A stretch of DNA of 64,000 nt from Dokdonia sinensis (GTDB taxonomy: Bacteria; Bacteroidota; Bacteroidia; Flavobacteriales; Flavobacteriaceae), in assembly GCF_003688895.1 (NCBI RefSeq), contig NZ_REFV01000008.1:113223-177222 (forward strand), read 5' to 3'. Below are positions 54,209-62,951 of the stretch, piece by piece (the stretch's first letter is position 1; every line of letters begins with the position of its first letter). The translations under genes were made by a program, and so were the position numbers. Below the pieces are notes generated by a model that ran no database searches, was not told where the DNA came from, and worked only from the letters and a program-made list of their open reading frames with translations.

Positions 54209-54985
54209 ATGATTATTCAGCACAAAGGAGCTTCTATTTTTTATACAGACCAAGGCGCTGGTAATGCTATAGTATTGTTACACGGGTTTTTAGAAAATAG
54301 TACGATGTGGGAACCTGTTATTAATGAGCTTAAAGATAACCACCGCGTTATTTGCATAGACCTCTTAGGTCACGGAAAGACAGAATGTATAGGCTATGTG
54401 CACACTATGGAAGATATGGCAGAGGCTGTTCATACAGTTATTGGCATATTGCAATTAAACGATGTTACGTTAATTGGTCATTCTATGGGCGGTTATGTGG
54501 GTTGCGCTTTCGCGAAAGCGTACCCAGAAAAAATCATTAAACTTTGTTTACTTAACTCCACCCCTAATCCTGATGATAATGAACGTGTTACATTAAGGAG
54601 AAGGGCAAATAAGATGGCCCAAACTCAATACGCACAACTTGTCCGAATGTCTTTTACAAATTTATTTGATCACGAGGCACAAAGAGCTAACCGTAGCATA
54701 ATTGATGTTGCTTTAAAAGAAGCTCTTAAAACTCCGTTGCAAGGCTATCTAGCGGCAAATGAGGGAATGGCTATACGACCTGATTATGGTAACTTCTGGA
54801 TAAACACTCCTATAATTACAGCAATGATTCTAGGCACAACAGATTGGATAATTGATGCTGCGGCTCATAAAGAAGCATACGAAAGAGGTACAAATTACTT
54901 CAAAATTATCGAAGGTGGTCATATGACTCATATCTCTAATACAGCAGAAACAATGTATGCGCTTGCAAAATTCATTTCTTACTAA
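54209..54985 (+). CDS. Alpha/beta hydrolase
   Basis: 258 residues. Nucleophile elbow G-H-S92-M-G-G, oxyanion motif H-G-F (about 25-27), a late catalytic His in GGHMTH, and an acid near D-W-I-I-D. This is an esterase, lipase or haloalkane-type hydrolase with unknown substrate. The palindrome copy follows the elbow directly, read as CAFAKAYPEK; relatives often have a chemically similar A-F-A-E-K-Y-P-E there, so the repeat seems to sit where this peptide is naturally tolerated. Confidence 0.85.
   Translation: MIIQHKGASIFYTDQGAGNAIVLLHGFLENSTMWEPVINELKDNHRVICIDLLGHGKTECIGYVHTMEDMAEAVHTVIGILQLNDVTLIGHSMGGYVGCAFAKAYPEKIIKLCLLNSTPNPDDNERVTLRRRANKMAQTQYAQLVRMSFTNLFDHEAQRANRSIIDVALKEALKTPLQGYLAANEGMAIRPDYGNFWINTPIITAMILGTTDWIIDAAAHKEAYERGTNYFKIIEGGHMTHISNTAETMYALAKFISY
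54505..54520. repeat. Palindrome CGCTTTCGCGAAAGCG, copy 17 (in alpha/beta hydrolase gene)
   Basis: Perfect copy read as AFAKA at about residues 100-104, eight residues after the nucleophile serine. Confidence 0.95.
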
Positions 54986-55181
54986 CAATGAATGATATCT
55001 CGTTGTAAATAAATTAAAAGCAGAAATATGCTACTGATTCCGAGTTTTTAGGGACCGAAAAATATTGTGAGTATTTAGGCAAATTGATTTAAAAATGTTA
55101 AAATTTAGTGTATTTCATCGTTAAATTTGTGTATTTCAAAGATTATACGTTATTTTGGTTCATCCCAAATCCCTAATAATT

Positions 55182-55424
55182 ATGAATTCACAAAGTACTA
55201 CGGAACAGACCTACAGCCCATTTGCTAATCTACAATGTAAATTATTTGGGCATAAGTATCGTATTATAAAACGTTATGAGTCTAATATAAAGGAATTTGA
55301 ATGTGCGCATTGCCGCAAGCAGTTTACTTTAGACGGCTACGGACACTACACACCGCTTACTCCTAAACTTCGCCGTATTAATGAAGTTTATGAGAATTTT
55401 TATACACGTAAACTAGCCAGGTAA
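55182..55424 (+). CDS. Small zinc-ribbon-like protein
   Basis: 80 residues from the ATG at 55182. It has C-x5-H-style and C-x2-C motifs (CKLFGHK, then CAHCRK), so a zinc ribbon or knuckle is likely. The C-terminal part is basic. The start chosen fits the size of related flavobacterial proteins; an upstream ATG at 55155 is possible. It is convergent with thiL, leaving one base between the stops. Its role is unknown. Confidence 0.6.
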   Translation: MNSQSTTEQTYSPFANLQCKLFGHKYRIIKRYESNIKEFECAHCRKQFTLDGYGHYTPLTPKLRRINEVYENFYTRKLAR

Positions 55425-55425
55425 A

Positions 55426-56478
55426 TTACTCATTATCACTCATGGCATTCCAACCCCTTGCAATTAGAGGAATCTTAGTGTTGCCACGGGTAATGAGATG
55501 CATTCCTTCTTTCTCCTCTGTCATGTGGCCGATTATAGAAAAATTAGGGTTTGCCTTAATCTTAGGAAAATCTGCTTGTGCGATTGTAAAGAGCAACTCG
55601 TAATCTTCTCCACCACTAAGCGCAATCGTAGTGCTATCTAACTTAAATTCTTCGCATACGCTTATCACCTGCGGATCTAGCGGAATTTTATCTTCGTAAA
55701 GATTACAACCAACGTTAGACTGCTTACACAAGTGTAAAATTTCTGAAGAAAGTCCATCACTTACATCAATCATCGCTGTGGCCTTTACACCTAATTCTTT
55801 AAGCAGCGGTTTAATATCCTTACGTGCCTCAGGTTTAAGCTGCCGTTCAACGATATAGGAATATTGCTCAAGGTCTGGCTGGTTTTTTGGGTTGACCTTA
55901 AAAACTTCTTTTTCTCTTTCTAGTACTTGTAATCCCATATAAGCGGCACCTACATCTCCAGTTACAACAAGGAGATCATTAACCTGTGCTCCAGATCGCT
56001 TAACAATATCATCAGCAACGCAATGTCCGATAGCGGTTACACTAATAACGAGACCTACTTGTGACGATGTAGTATCTCCACCTACAAGATCTACTTTATA
56101 ATTAACACAAGCCGCCTGAATACCTGCATAGAGATCTTCAAGTGCTTCTAAAGGAAACCTATTGGACACCGCTATAGAAACCGTAATTTGACTTGCATTT
56201 GCATTCATTGCATATACATCAGAAAGATTGACCATAACTGCTTTATACCCTAGATGCTTAAGGGGCATATAACTTAAGTCAAAATGAACACCCTCGATAA
56301 GCAAATCTGTAGTGACTACTACTTGCTCATCTGGAAACTTTAAAATTGCGGCGTCATCGCCCACACCCTTTATTGTAGTTTCTTTTGTAATTTTAAAATG
56401 CTCTGTAAGATGATCTATTAAACCGAATTCTCCGAGCTCACTCAATGATGTACGACTTTGATTTTTATTCTCTAACAT
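55426..56478 (-). CDS. thiL: Thiamine-monophosphate kinase
   Basis: 350 residues from the ATG at 56478 (MLENKNQSRTSL); an upstream ATG gives 12 more. It has the ThiL N-terminal motif GVGDDAAIL, then V-T-T-D-L-L-I-E-G-V-H-F-D, the G-G-D-T-T-S substrate motif and C-terminal S-G-G-E-D-Y-E. It converts thiamine monophosphate to thiamine diphosphate, the cofactor used by Dxs at 22659. Monocistronic. Confidence 0.95.
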   Translation of the reverse strand: MLENKNQSRTSLSELGEFGLIDHLTEHFKITKETTIKGVGDDAAILKFPDEQVVVTTDLLIEGVHFDLSYMPLKHLGYKAVMVNLSDVYAMNANASQITVSIAVSNRFPLEALEDLYAGIQAACVNYKVDLVGGDTTSSQVGLVISVTAIGHCVADDIVKRSGAQVNDLLVVTGDVGAAYMGLQVLEREKEVFKVNPKNQPDLEQYSYIVERQLKPEARKDIKPLLKELGVKATAMIDVSDGLSSEILHLCKQSNVGCNLYEDKIPLDPQVISVCEEFKLDSTTIALSGGEDYELLFTIAQADFPKIKANPNFSIIGHMTEEKEGMHLITRGNTKIPLIARGWNAMSDNE

Positions 56479-56733
56479 AAATGCAAAGGTAGCCAAGATT
56501 ATTTCTCCTCTCAACTTAATGAACAGGATTGTCCTCCATCCATTGTAATCGTTTTGATTTTAACAGCTCAAACAAATGACTATTATTACTTTTGGGTGAA
56601 TTATTATAAACGTCATCTAAGACCCACAGTTTCTTGTTATTATTCATTAATAATTAGGTATCGCAGTAGGAATCCTCTATGGATGATTGTTATAATAGTA
56701 GCGCATTTATTTTCTAATACAACTCCCTCGACA

Positions 56734-58140
56734 ATGAAAAAAATTTTACAATTTGCATTTATATTGAGCTCCGCTAGTTTCTCCTTAATAGCCCAAACTC
56801 CTTGCGAAGACAACCTAGCTGCCGGATTTCCTTGCGAAGGGTATGACTTACAGGCCAGAATTACCCCTGCTCAAATGGATGCTTCTCTTGCAAACGACTC
56901 TTGGGGTTGGACAGACCCCGAATCAGGAATTGAGTATGCCCTCATAGGTTTAAATAACGGAACAGCATTTTTTAATCTAGAAGATCCTACTAACCCATTA
57001 TATTTAGGAAAATTACCTACACATACTATAAATAGCACCTGGAGAGACATAAAAGTTTATAGCAACCACGCCTTTATTGTTAGTGAAGCGTCAGGTCACG
57101 GTATGCAAGTGTTTGACCTTACACGTTTGCGCGACGTATCTACAGAACAAACATTTACTGAAGACGCTCATTATGATGGTTTTGGAAAAGCTCATAATAT
57201 AGTGATTAACACAGATAGTGGCTATGCTTATGGTGTGGGTACCCAAACATTTAGTGGAGGTCCACACTTTATCAATATTCAGGACCCCCTTAATCCAGTA
57301 GGAGAAGGCGGGTATGCCGATAATGCATACAGCCACGACGCACAAGTAGTGACCTATACTGGACCAGATTCTGATTATACAGGACGCGAGATTTTGATCG
57401 GAAGCAATGAGAATGAAATTGCTATCGTAGATATTACGGATAAGTCAAATCCAGTAGAAATCTCTACAATAGGATATTCCAATATAGGATATGTACATCA
57501 AGGATGGTTCACAGAAAATCAGCGCTATTTTCTTTTGGGAGACGAGACTGATGAGCTCTTGTTTGGATTTGCCACACGAACCATAATTTTTGACTTTAAT
57601 GACCTAGACAATCCAGAATTACATTTTGAATTTGAAGGCAATAATACTTCTACAGATCATAATGGCTACGTTGTAGGAGACAAATACTATTTAGCAAGTT
57701 ATAGAGCGGGGATGCGCGTTTTTGATATTTCGGACATTGGTAATGAATCGATGACAGAGATTGGATATTTTGACACTTTTCCACCTAATGATGCTGTAGG
57801 AACATCTGCATTATGGAATGTCTACCCCTTCTTTAGAAGTGGCAATATTGTCCTAAGTGGAGATTCTGGATTTACGCTAGTACGTGACCCAGACTTTTTA
57901 GGAATTGAAGACGAAACTCTAACGGCAGACCTATCCGTATATCCTAATCCGGCGACCACTTTAGTTAATTTACAGTTCAACAAACCTCTTGGAAGTGTCA
58001 GTATCTACAATATTTTGGGTCAAGAAGTACTGCAAGTATCCTCTCAAGAAAATAAACTACAGCTCAATACTTCAGATCTGCCTTCTGGCGTTTATTTTGT
58101 GCAGGTCGGTGCACTCACACAGCGTCTTATCATAAAATAG
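56734..58140 (+). CDS. Choice-of-anchor-B-type propeller protein with T9SS sorting domain
   Basis: 468 residues from the ATG at 56734; the frame is open 180 nt upstream without a signal peptide, so the inner ATG is preferred. It has a signal peptide (about 1-20, ending LIAQ), then LVIVD-like repeats of the choice-of-anchor-B family (G-I-E-Y-A-L-I-G-L-N-N-G-T-A-F-F, K-V-Y-S-N-H-A-F-I-V-S-E, D-I-T-D-K-S-N-P-V-E-I) forming a propeller, and a type A T9SS domain (V-Y-P-N-P-A, final Q-R-L-I-I-K). It heads a four-gene operon with the lipoprotein, MbnP-like and MbnH-like genes. Role unknown. Confidence 0.82.
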   Translation: MKKILQFAFILSSASFSLIAQTPCEDNLAAGFPCEGYDLQARITPAQMDASLANDSWGWTDPESGIEYALIGLNNGTAFFNLEDPTNPLYLGKLPTHTINSTWRDIKVYSNHAFIVSEASGHGMQVFDLTRLRDVSTEQTFTEDAHYDGFGKAHNIVINTDSGYAYGVGTQTFSGGPHFINIQDPLNPVGEGGYADNAYSHDAQVVTYTGPDSDYTGREILIGSNENEIAIVDITDKSNPVEISTIGYSNIGYVHQGWFTENQRYFLLGDETDELLFGFATRTIIFDFNDLDNPELHFEFEGNNTSTDHNGYVVGDKYYLASYRAGMRVFDISDIGNESMTEIGYFDTFPPNDAVGTSALWNVYPFFRSGNIVLSGDSGFTLVRDPDFLGIEDETLTADLSVYPNPATTLVNLQFNKPLGSVSIYNILGQEVLQVSSQENKLQLNTSDLPSGVYFVQVGALTQRLIIK

Positions 58141-58171
58141 AGGAAGATAAATTCCCTTATAAAGAATCACT

Positions 58172-59572
58172 ATGTACAAAGTTATACAGAGAATGTTGTT
58201 GTTTACGCTTTCGCGAAAGCGTTTACACCTCCTTTCCCTATTTCTCATTTTTGCCGTTGCCTGCTCTGATGACGAGTCACCCACTCCAGATACCGAAGAA
58301 ATAGAAACTACCGATGATAACGGAAGTACAGAAGAACCAGTTGATATGCTGGAAGTTGCATTTATAAAAACCTACGGGGGCTCACAGGCAGATTCTTTTA
58401 GGGATGTGATTGCGACTAGCGACGGCGGATTTGCAACACTTGGGTTTTCTCAAAGCGTAGATGGCGACATTATAGACAATTCGGAACAGGTCAATATGTA
58501 CTGGATGGTAAAGACAGATACAGAAGGAGCTATACAATGGTCCAAAACATACGGCGGAAACAACGATGATCGTGGCCAAAAATTAATACAAACTCAAGAC
58601 GGAGGATATGCTTTAGCAGGTTTTGCTCAAAGTTCAGATGGTGACATAACGTCTAATGAAGGTTTTTATGACCAATGGGTTGTAAAACTAGATGCTTCTG
58701 GAAACGTACAATGGGAACGCAACTTTGGATTTTCTGGTTCCGATCAAGCAAATGCTATCGTGCAAACCTCTGATGGGGGTTATTTTGTAGCAGGTTTTCT
58801 AGATGTAAGTGCTTCTGATGGCGAGGGAAATGACGGCCGCCACGGTGTGGGAGAATTTTGGGTGCATAAACTAGATGCAAATGGCAACCTAATCTGGAGA
58901 AGATTCTTTGGAGGAAGCAACAACGATAGAGCAAATGATGTTGTGGCAACAACAGATGGAGGAGTCATTATGGTAGGCTCATCTGAGAGCGATGACTTTG
59001 ATATCACAAATCCAAAAGGCAGCTATGATTTCTGGGCCGTAAAAATAGATAGTAATGGTAATCTACAATGGCAAAAAAACTACGGCGGTAGTGAGACAGA
59101 CACCGCCTATGCAATTACAACAACAGCAGATGGAAATTATATCATCGCGGGAGACACCCGTAGTGCAGACGGAGACATCACAAATTTTAAGGGTACTGCA
59201 GATGTTTGGATTGTAAAAATTAATAATCAGGGGGATTTGATCTGGGAAAAGACTTTGGGTGGAACCGGTTTTGATGCGGCCAGAGACATTATACCACAAG
59301 GGAATGGTTTTGTAATCACCGGGGCCTCCAGAAGTGAGGACGGTGATATTACAGAAAATAAGGGCCAGAGCGATATCTGGGTGGCCCAACTAGATGCAGA
59401 TGGTGATGTGCAATGGCAAAAAACGCTAGGCGGTTCTGGACTTGACTTCGGGTATGGTGCTGCCGTATCACAAAATGGCTCAATTATGATCGCTGGAGAT
59501 GGTAATAGTAACGACCAAGACATTACGGGAAGCAACGGTAGTATAGATGGTCTTTTAATTAAAATTGAATAA
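58172..59572 (+). CDS. Lipoprotein with W-x-K-x-Y-G-G-S propeller repeats
   Basis: 466 residues. The lipoprotein signal (lipobox AVACSDD) has an unusually long basic leader containing the palindrome-encoded LSRKR; a later ATG (58193) would still include it. After a Glu/Thr-rich linker there are about seven near-identical units of the pattern W-x-K-x-Y/L-G-G-S-x3-D-x-A, x-T-x-D-G-G-Y and S-x-S-x-D-G-D-I, a propeller or stacked-repeat fold. It is 31 nt downstream of the choice-of-anchor-B gene and 10 nt before the MbnP-like gene. A structural or adhesive role is likely. Confidence 0.78.
   Translation: MYKVIQRMLLFTLSRKRLHLLSLFLIFAVACSDDESPTPDTEEIETTDDNGSTEEPVDMLEVAFIKTYGGSQADSFRDVIATSDGGFATLGFSQSVDGDIIDNSEQVNMYWMVKTDTEGAIQWSKTYGGNNDDRGQKLIQTQDGGYALAGFAQSSDGDITSNEGFYDQWVVKLDASGNVQWERNFGFSGSDQANAIVQTSDGGYFVAGFLDVSASDGEGNDGRHGVGEFWVHKLDANGNLIWRRFFGGSNNDRANDVVATTDGGVIMVGSSESDDFDITNPKGSYDFWAVKIDSNGNLQWQKNYGGSETDTAYAITTTADGNYIIAGDTRSADGDITNFKGTADVWIVKINNQGDLIWEKTLGGTGFDAARDIIPQGNGFVITGASRSEDGDITENKGQSDIWVAQLDADGDVQWQKTLGGSGLDFGYGAAVSQNGSIMIAGDGNSNDQDITGSNGSIDGLLIKIE
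58206..58221. repeat. Palindrome CGCTTTCGCGAAAGCG, copy 18 (in lipoprotein gene)
   Basis: Perfect copy read as LSRKR in the n-region of the lipoprotein signal, the only copy in that frame with a run of basic residues in an export signal. Confidence 0.95.
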
Positions 59573-59582
59573 ATCTTGCCTC

Positions 59583-60335
59583 ATGAAAAAAATATGCCTT
59601 CTCATATTATCAACTTGTATACTCTTAAGTTGTGATAGCGACGATAATACAAACAGAGAACCTGGTTCTTTAGAATTACGTTTTGAAAATAAAATAGGCT
59701 CAGAAAATCTGATATTAGGAACACCATTCACAAACTCGAGCAACGAGCAATATGTAGTTAACGAATTAAAATATATCATCTCAAATATTACGCTTACGCG
59801 CAAAGATGGCTCCCAGTTTATTTATCCGGTAGCAGATAGTTATGCCGTTGTTAATGAGGAAGAATCCTCGTCAAAAATGATAACACTTACTAACATTGAC
59901 GCTGGAACTTATGACAGGATAACTTTTGGCTTTGGCGTAGACCCTACAAAATATCCTATTGAGTCTGGAACCTTAAACTTTGTCCCTACAGCAGAAGAAG
60001 CTGGAATGCTCTGGTCGTGGAGTGCTGGTTATAAGTTTATAAAAATGGAAGGCACCTATACCCCAGAAAACGGAACAGAAAGTAATGACTTTGTTATACA
60101 CGTAGGGAGTCACGGAGCAAACCTAGATAATTATAAAGAAATCGAACTTGCCATAGGAGAGGACATAAAAATTAATAGCGCGACAGCAAGTAGCAAGATA
60201 ATCTCATTTGATGTAAGCCAAGTTTTTAATGGTGCTAATACCATTAGACTTGAAGACAAAGCAGATATTCAAGTAGACCCGATAAATGCACCTAAAATCG
60301 CACAGAACATACAAGCAGCTTTTAGCATAAACTAG
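59583..60335 (+). CDS. MbnP-like metal-binding lipoprotein
   Basis: 250 residues with a lipoprotein signal (LLSC, Cys17). It matches the MbnP family: an L-E-L-R-F-E-N-K opening, the segment M-L-W144-S-W146-S-A-G-Y-K-F-I-K-M-E-G, and F-V-I-H173-V-G-S-H177-G. In methanotrophs MbnP is a copper-binding periplasmic protein in which a tryptophan is oxidised to kynurenine by the di-heme enzyme MbnH. The two tryptophans and the histidines here are the obvious candidates. A di-heme enzyme gene begins one base before this stop, the same pairing. Copper binding in this organism is inference. Confidence 0.82.
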   Translation: MKKICLLILSTCILLSCDSDDNTNREPGSLELRFENKIGSENLILGTPFTNSSNEQYVVNELKYIISNITLTRKDGSQFIYPVADSYAVVNEEESSSKMITLTNIDAGTYDRITFGFGVDPTKYPIESGTLNFVPTAEEAGMLWSWSAGYKFIKMEGTYTPENGTESNDFVIHVGSHGANLDNYKEIELAIGEDIKINSATASSKIISFDVSQVFNGANTIRLEDKADIQVDPINAPKIAQNIQAAFSIN

Positions 60336-61417
60336 TGAAAAAGTACATTTATATAATATCCATTTTTGTTTTCATTATCGGCTGTTCTTCAGATAACGAT
60401 GGTGGAGAAAGCGCAGTAGATGATGACTATACAGAAATTCCTGAAGAAGTAAGTAACAACCTGCTTAACCTTCAGATTCCTTCTAATTTTCCCGCGCCTA
60501 CCTATGATATTTCACAAAATCCACCTACAGAAAAAGGCTTTGAACTGGGTAAAAAATTATTTTACGACGGTAAACTTTCTTCTACTGGGGTAATTTCTTG
60601 TGGGTTTTGCCATATTCAAGAATTCTCATTTACACACCACACACATATCACAAGCCACGGTGTAAATGGAAGAATAGGAACACGCAATGCACAACCACTA
60701 CAAAATCTAGCCTTTGCTCAAGATTTTAATTGGGACGGAGCAGCCTCTTTTCTAGATGCACAACCCATCATCCCAATTACTGCCGAAGATGAGATGAATG
60801 AATCTATCTCAAACGTGTTGAGAAAATTACAGGAGGATGAAAATTATCCAATACTATTTGCTCAAGCTTTTGGAACTGAAGGTGTAACCTCGGAGCGTAT
60901 GTTTAAGGCATTGTCTCAGTTTATGATAATGATGGTAGCAGGCAATTCAAAGTTTGACAAATGGCAACGTGGAGAGTCTGTGACCTTTACCACAGATGAG
61001 GAAGCTGGTCGCAGTATTTTTGAAGCTAAATGTAGTAGTTGCCATGCTGGAACTTTACAAACAGATCATTCGTTTAGAAATAACGGTCTTCCCATAGACC
61101 CAGAGTTTAACGATATAGGGCGAGAACGTGTCACGGGATCACCAGAGGATAACAGAAAATTCAAAGTACCTAGTCTGCGTAATATTGACACCACATTTCC
61201 CTACATGCACGATGGTAGATTTAGGACTCTGCGCGATGTTTTAGATTTTTATACCAATGGCATGGTAAATAGTCCTACACTAGATGCGCAATTCCGTAAT
61301 GCAGATGGAACAATAGGTCTCGAAATTTCTAACACCGAGAAGGAACAACTCATTGCTTTCTTAAAAACGCTCACAGATAACGATTTCTTACTCGACCAGC
61401 GATTTTCTGAGTTTTAA
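60335..61417 (+). CDS. MbnH/MauG-like di-heme enzyme lipoprotein
   Basis: 360 residues starting at a GTG that shares its G with the preceding TAG, so translation is coupled to the MbnP-like gene. It has a lipoprotein signal (IIGCSS, Cys17) and two heme-c motifs, C89-x2-C92-H93 (CGFCH) and C233-x2-C236-H237 (CSSCH), with conserved N-W-D-G-A between them. The family contains peroxidases and MauG/MbnH-type enzymes that form high-valent heme and oxidise protein tryptophans. Given the neighbour, tryptophan-to-kynurenine modification of the MbnP-like protein is the leading idea. It is about 90 residues shorter than the peroxidase at 51383. Confidence 0.85.
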   Translation: MKKYIYIISIFVFIIGCSSDNDGGESAVDDDYTEIPEEVSNNLLNLQIPSNFPAPTYDISQNPPTEKGFELGKKLFYDGKLSSTGVISCGFCHIQEFSFTHHTHITSHGVNGRIGTRNAQPLQNLAFAQDFNWDGAASFLDAQPIIPITAEDEMNESISNVLRKLQEDENYPILFAQAFGTEGVTSERMFKALSQFMIMMVAGNSKFDKWQRGESVTFTTDEEAGRSIFEAKCSSCHAGTLQTDHSFRNNGLPIDPEFNDIGRERVTGSPEDNRKFKVPSLRNIDTTFPYMHDGRFRTLRDVLDFYTNGMVNSPTLDAQFRNADGTIGLEISNTEKEQLIAFLKTLTDNDFLLDQRFSEF

Positions 61418-61544
61418 AAGTTGATTTTCAGTAAAATAGCTTTGTCGGATTTTTCTTGATAATCACAAATAAGTCTTAAAATATTTGCAATATTCATTTG
61501 TTTAACTTAATTTAGAAATAGTTAAACAAAAAATACTATTCTCA

Positions 61545-61766
61545 ATGAGTATTATAGATCAAGCACTAGCATTTGAAACGGCCAAAATGAGCAATATGTC
61601 CACTAGTGACAGAGTAGCCGCATCAAGAGAAGCAAAGAGACTTATTCTTGCGATAAATGAAACGTACAAAAAAACAAAAGAGTCCAACCTTATGGACTTA
61701 ATGAAAAGATTAACAGCAAAGAAAAAGAAAATAGAAAAGCGATTACTTGGACGACCGTCTATTTAA
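61545..61766 (+). CDS. Small basic protein, unknown
   Basis: 73 residues, helical and lysine-rich (the second half has K-K-K-K-I-E-K-R-L-L-G-R-P). It resembles conserved short flavobacterial proteins with no assigned role. It has its own leader of 127 bp. It could bind nucleic acid on composition alone. Confidence 0.6.
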   Translation: MSIIDQALAFETAKMSNMSTSDRVAASREAKRLILAINETYKKTKESNLMDLMKRLTAKKKKIEKRLLGRPSI

Positions 61767-61790
61767 TAGCAACAGATTTCCCCCTGAGAG

Positions 61791-61821
61791 AGCATCGGCA
61801 AACTTCAAGTGCGTCGGTGCT
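61791..61821 (+). terminator. Weak hairpin after the small basic protein gene
   Basis: 9-nt arms with two G-T pairs, followed by TTTTTTATTTTT. Confidence 0.5.
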
Positions 61822-61824
61822 TTT

Positions 61825-62910
61825 TTATTTTTTATAATCCCAGTTTCTTGAACTACTTTCTTTCTTGGTCGGAAAATCGTTAGGAACTCCAATGGTAACA
61901 TTACCTATGGCTGCCCACTCGGCCCCTCGCTGTAAGGTGGTTATAAAACCCACGCTTTCCATACTAAAGTCCATATGTCCTAATGTGGTATGAAAAATAC
62001 GCCCCTCTCCATAATTTATGGTCATAAGCATAGGCTCATGGCGGCCAGAGCCTTTATTTTCTAAAGCCCACGGCTGAGCATTTTCCTCAACATCAGAATA
62101 GGCAGTAGCAAGAATGGTCACATTTTCTGCAGGACCTCTTAGTCTGTCGTAGAGTTCATCTTTTGTGTGCATCCATTCCTCAGGGAGACCTCTCATTATA
62201 GGATGTTCTGGCGCTCTCGTTGTAATTTTAAATTCGACTTCTGGTCCGTGTGAAGATTCCATTCCATTTGCAGCAGTACGTTGTTCATTTCCGCCTTCGT
62301 CATAGTAAATATGAAATCCACTATCAAGACTACGGTCTCCCCAGCCACCTACGCCTATCATTTTATTAAACTCCTCCCAATCACCCCAAGCATTGTTTGC
62401 GGCGTGTACAACCACCAGACCTCCACCATTTTCTATATAATTCTCAAAAGCCCTCTTTACCTGCGGTTGCCAGTTACTAGATTGCCAACCAAAATTAGAC
62501 ACCACTACATCGTACTCCTCAAAACGGGGAGAAAAATGAATGTCAGGAATGATACTATCTTTTGCCATATACATTTTCCTGTCATCAAGAGCATATTTTG
62601 TTGCTAGTTGCATGATACTATCTTTACCATAACCATCTACCACTCCGTGATGCGGACCTTGATACGTAAATTTAGAACGATATACATCTACTTTAAAAAG
62701 ACCCGTTTCTTCCAAGTAATCCTTCATCATCATTGTAGTTTTAGGCCAGACACCGTGATTGTTCTGCCCATCGATGATTAAGGCTTTAAGCCCAAACTCT
62801 TCCTCTATATTTTCGGCTATATTTTCTGATTGCTTTTCTTTACAACCTAGCAAGCATAAAATGCTCCCGAAAAAGAGTATTGTAATTGTTTTAAACAGTT
62901 GACGTTTCAT
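61825..62910 (-). CDS. ThuA-domain lipoprotein
   Basis: 361 residues from the ATG at 62910 (MKRQLFKTITILFFGSILCLLGCKE), a good lipoprotein signal with the lipid-modified Cys in LLGC. An ATG at 62952 would extend it through a palindrome copy (MLRFRES) and lacks sense as a signal. The ThuA fold is shown by A-L-I-I-D-G-Q-N-N-H near the start, D-V-V-V-S-N-F-G, G-G-G-L-V-V-V-H-A-A-N-N and W-M-H-T-K-D-E-L. ThuA-like proteins are linked to trehalose or other sugar metabolism, but their activity is not settled. It lies just downstream of a TauE/SafE gene. Confidence 0.82.
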   Translation of the reverse strand: MKRQLFKTITILFFGSILCLLGCKEKQSENIAENIEEEFGLKALIIDGQNNHGVWPKTTMMMKDYLEETGLFKVDVYRSKFTYQGPHHGVVDGYGKDSIMQLATKYALDDRKMYMAKDSIIPDIHFSPRFEEYDVVVSNFGWQSSNWQPQVKRAFENYIENGGGLVVVHAANNAWGDWEEFNKMIGVGGWGDRSLDSGFHIYYDEGGNEQRTAANGMESSHGPEVEFKITTRAPEHPIMRGLPEEWMHTKDELYDRLRGPAENVTILATAYSDVEENAQPWALENKGSGRHEPMLMTINYGEGRIFHTTLGHMDFSMESVGFITTLQRGAEWAAIGNVTIGVPNDFPTKKESSSRNWDYKK

Positions 62911-62930
62911 AAGGGACCTTTTAATTTCTA

Positions 62931-62946
62931 CGCTTTCGCGAAAGCG
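62931..62946. repeat. Palindrome CGCTTTCGCGAAAGCG, copy 19 (between the TauE/SafE and ThuA genes)
   Basis: Perfect copy in the 41-bp gap between the TauE/SafE stop codon and the preferred ThuA start. Confidence 0.95.
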
Positions 62947-62951
62947 CAACA

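Noticed and set aside
4863..54520. AFAKA as a conserved protein motif
   Set aside because: The same DNA is read as RFRES or LSRK in other genes and occurs between genes, so the conservation is at DNA level.
4863..62946. The CGCTTTCGCGAAAGCG copies as rho-independent terminators
   Set aside because: They lie inside genes in all three frames, lack T-tracts, and separate conventional terminators occur close to many copies (17542, 22051, 32810, 41075).
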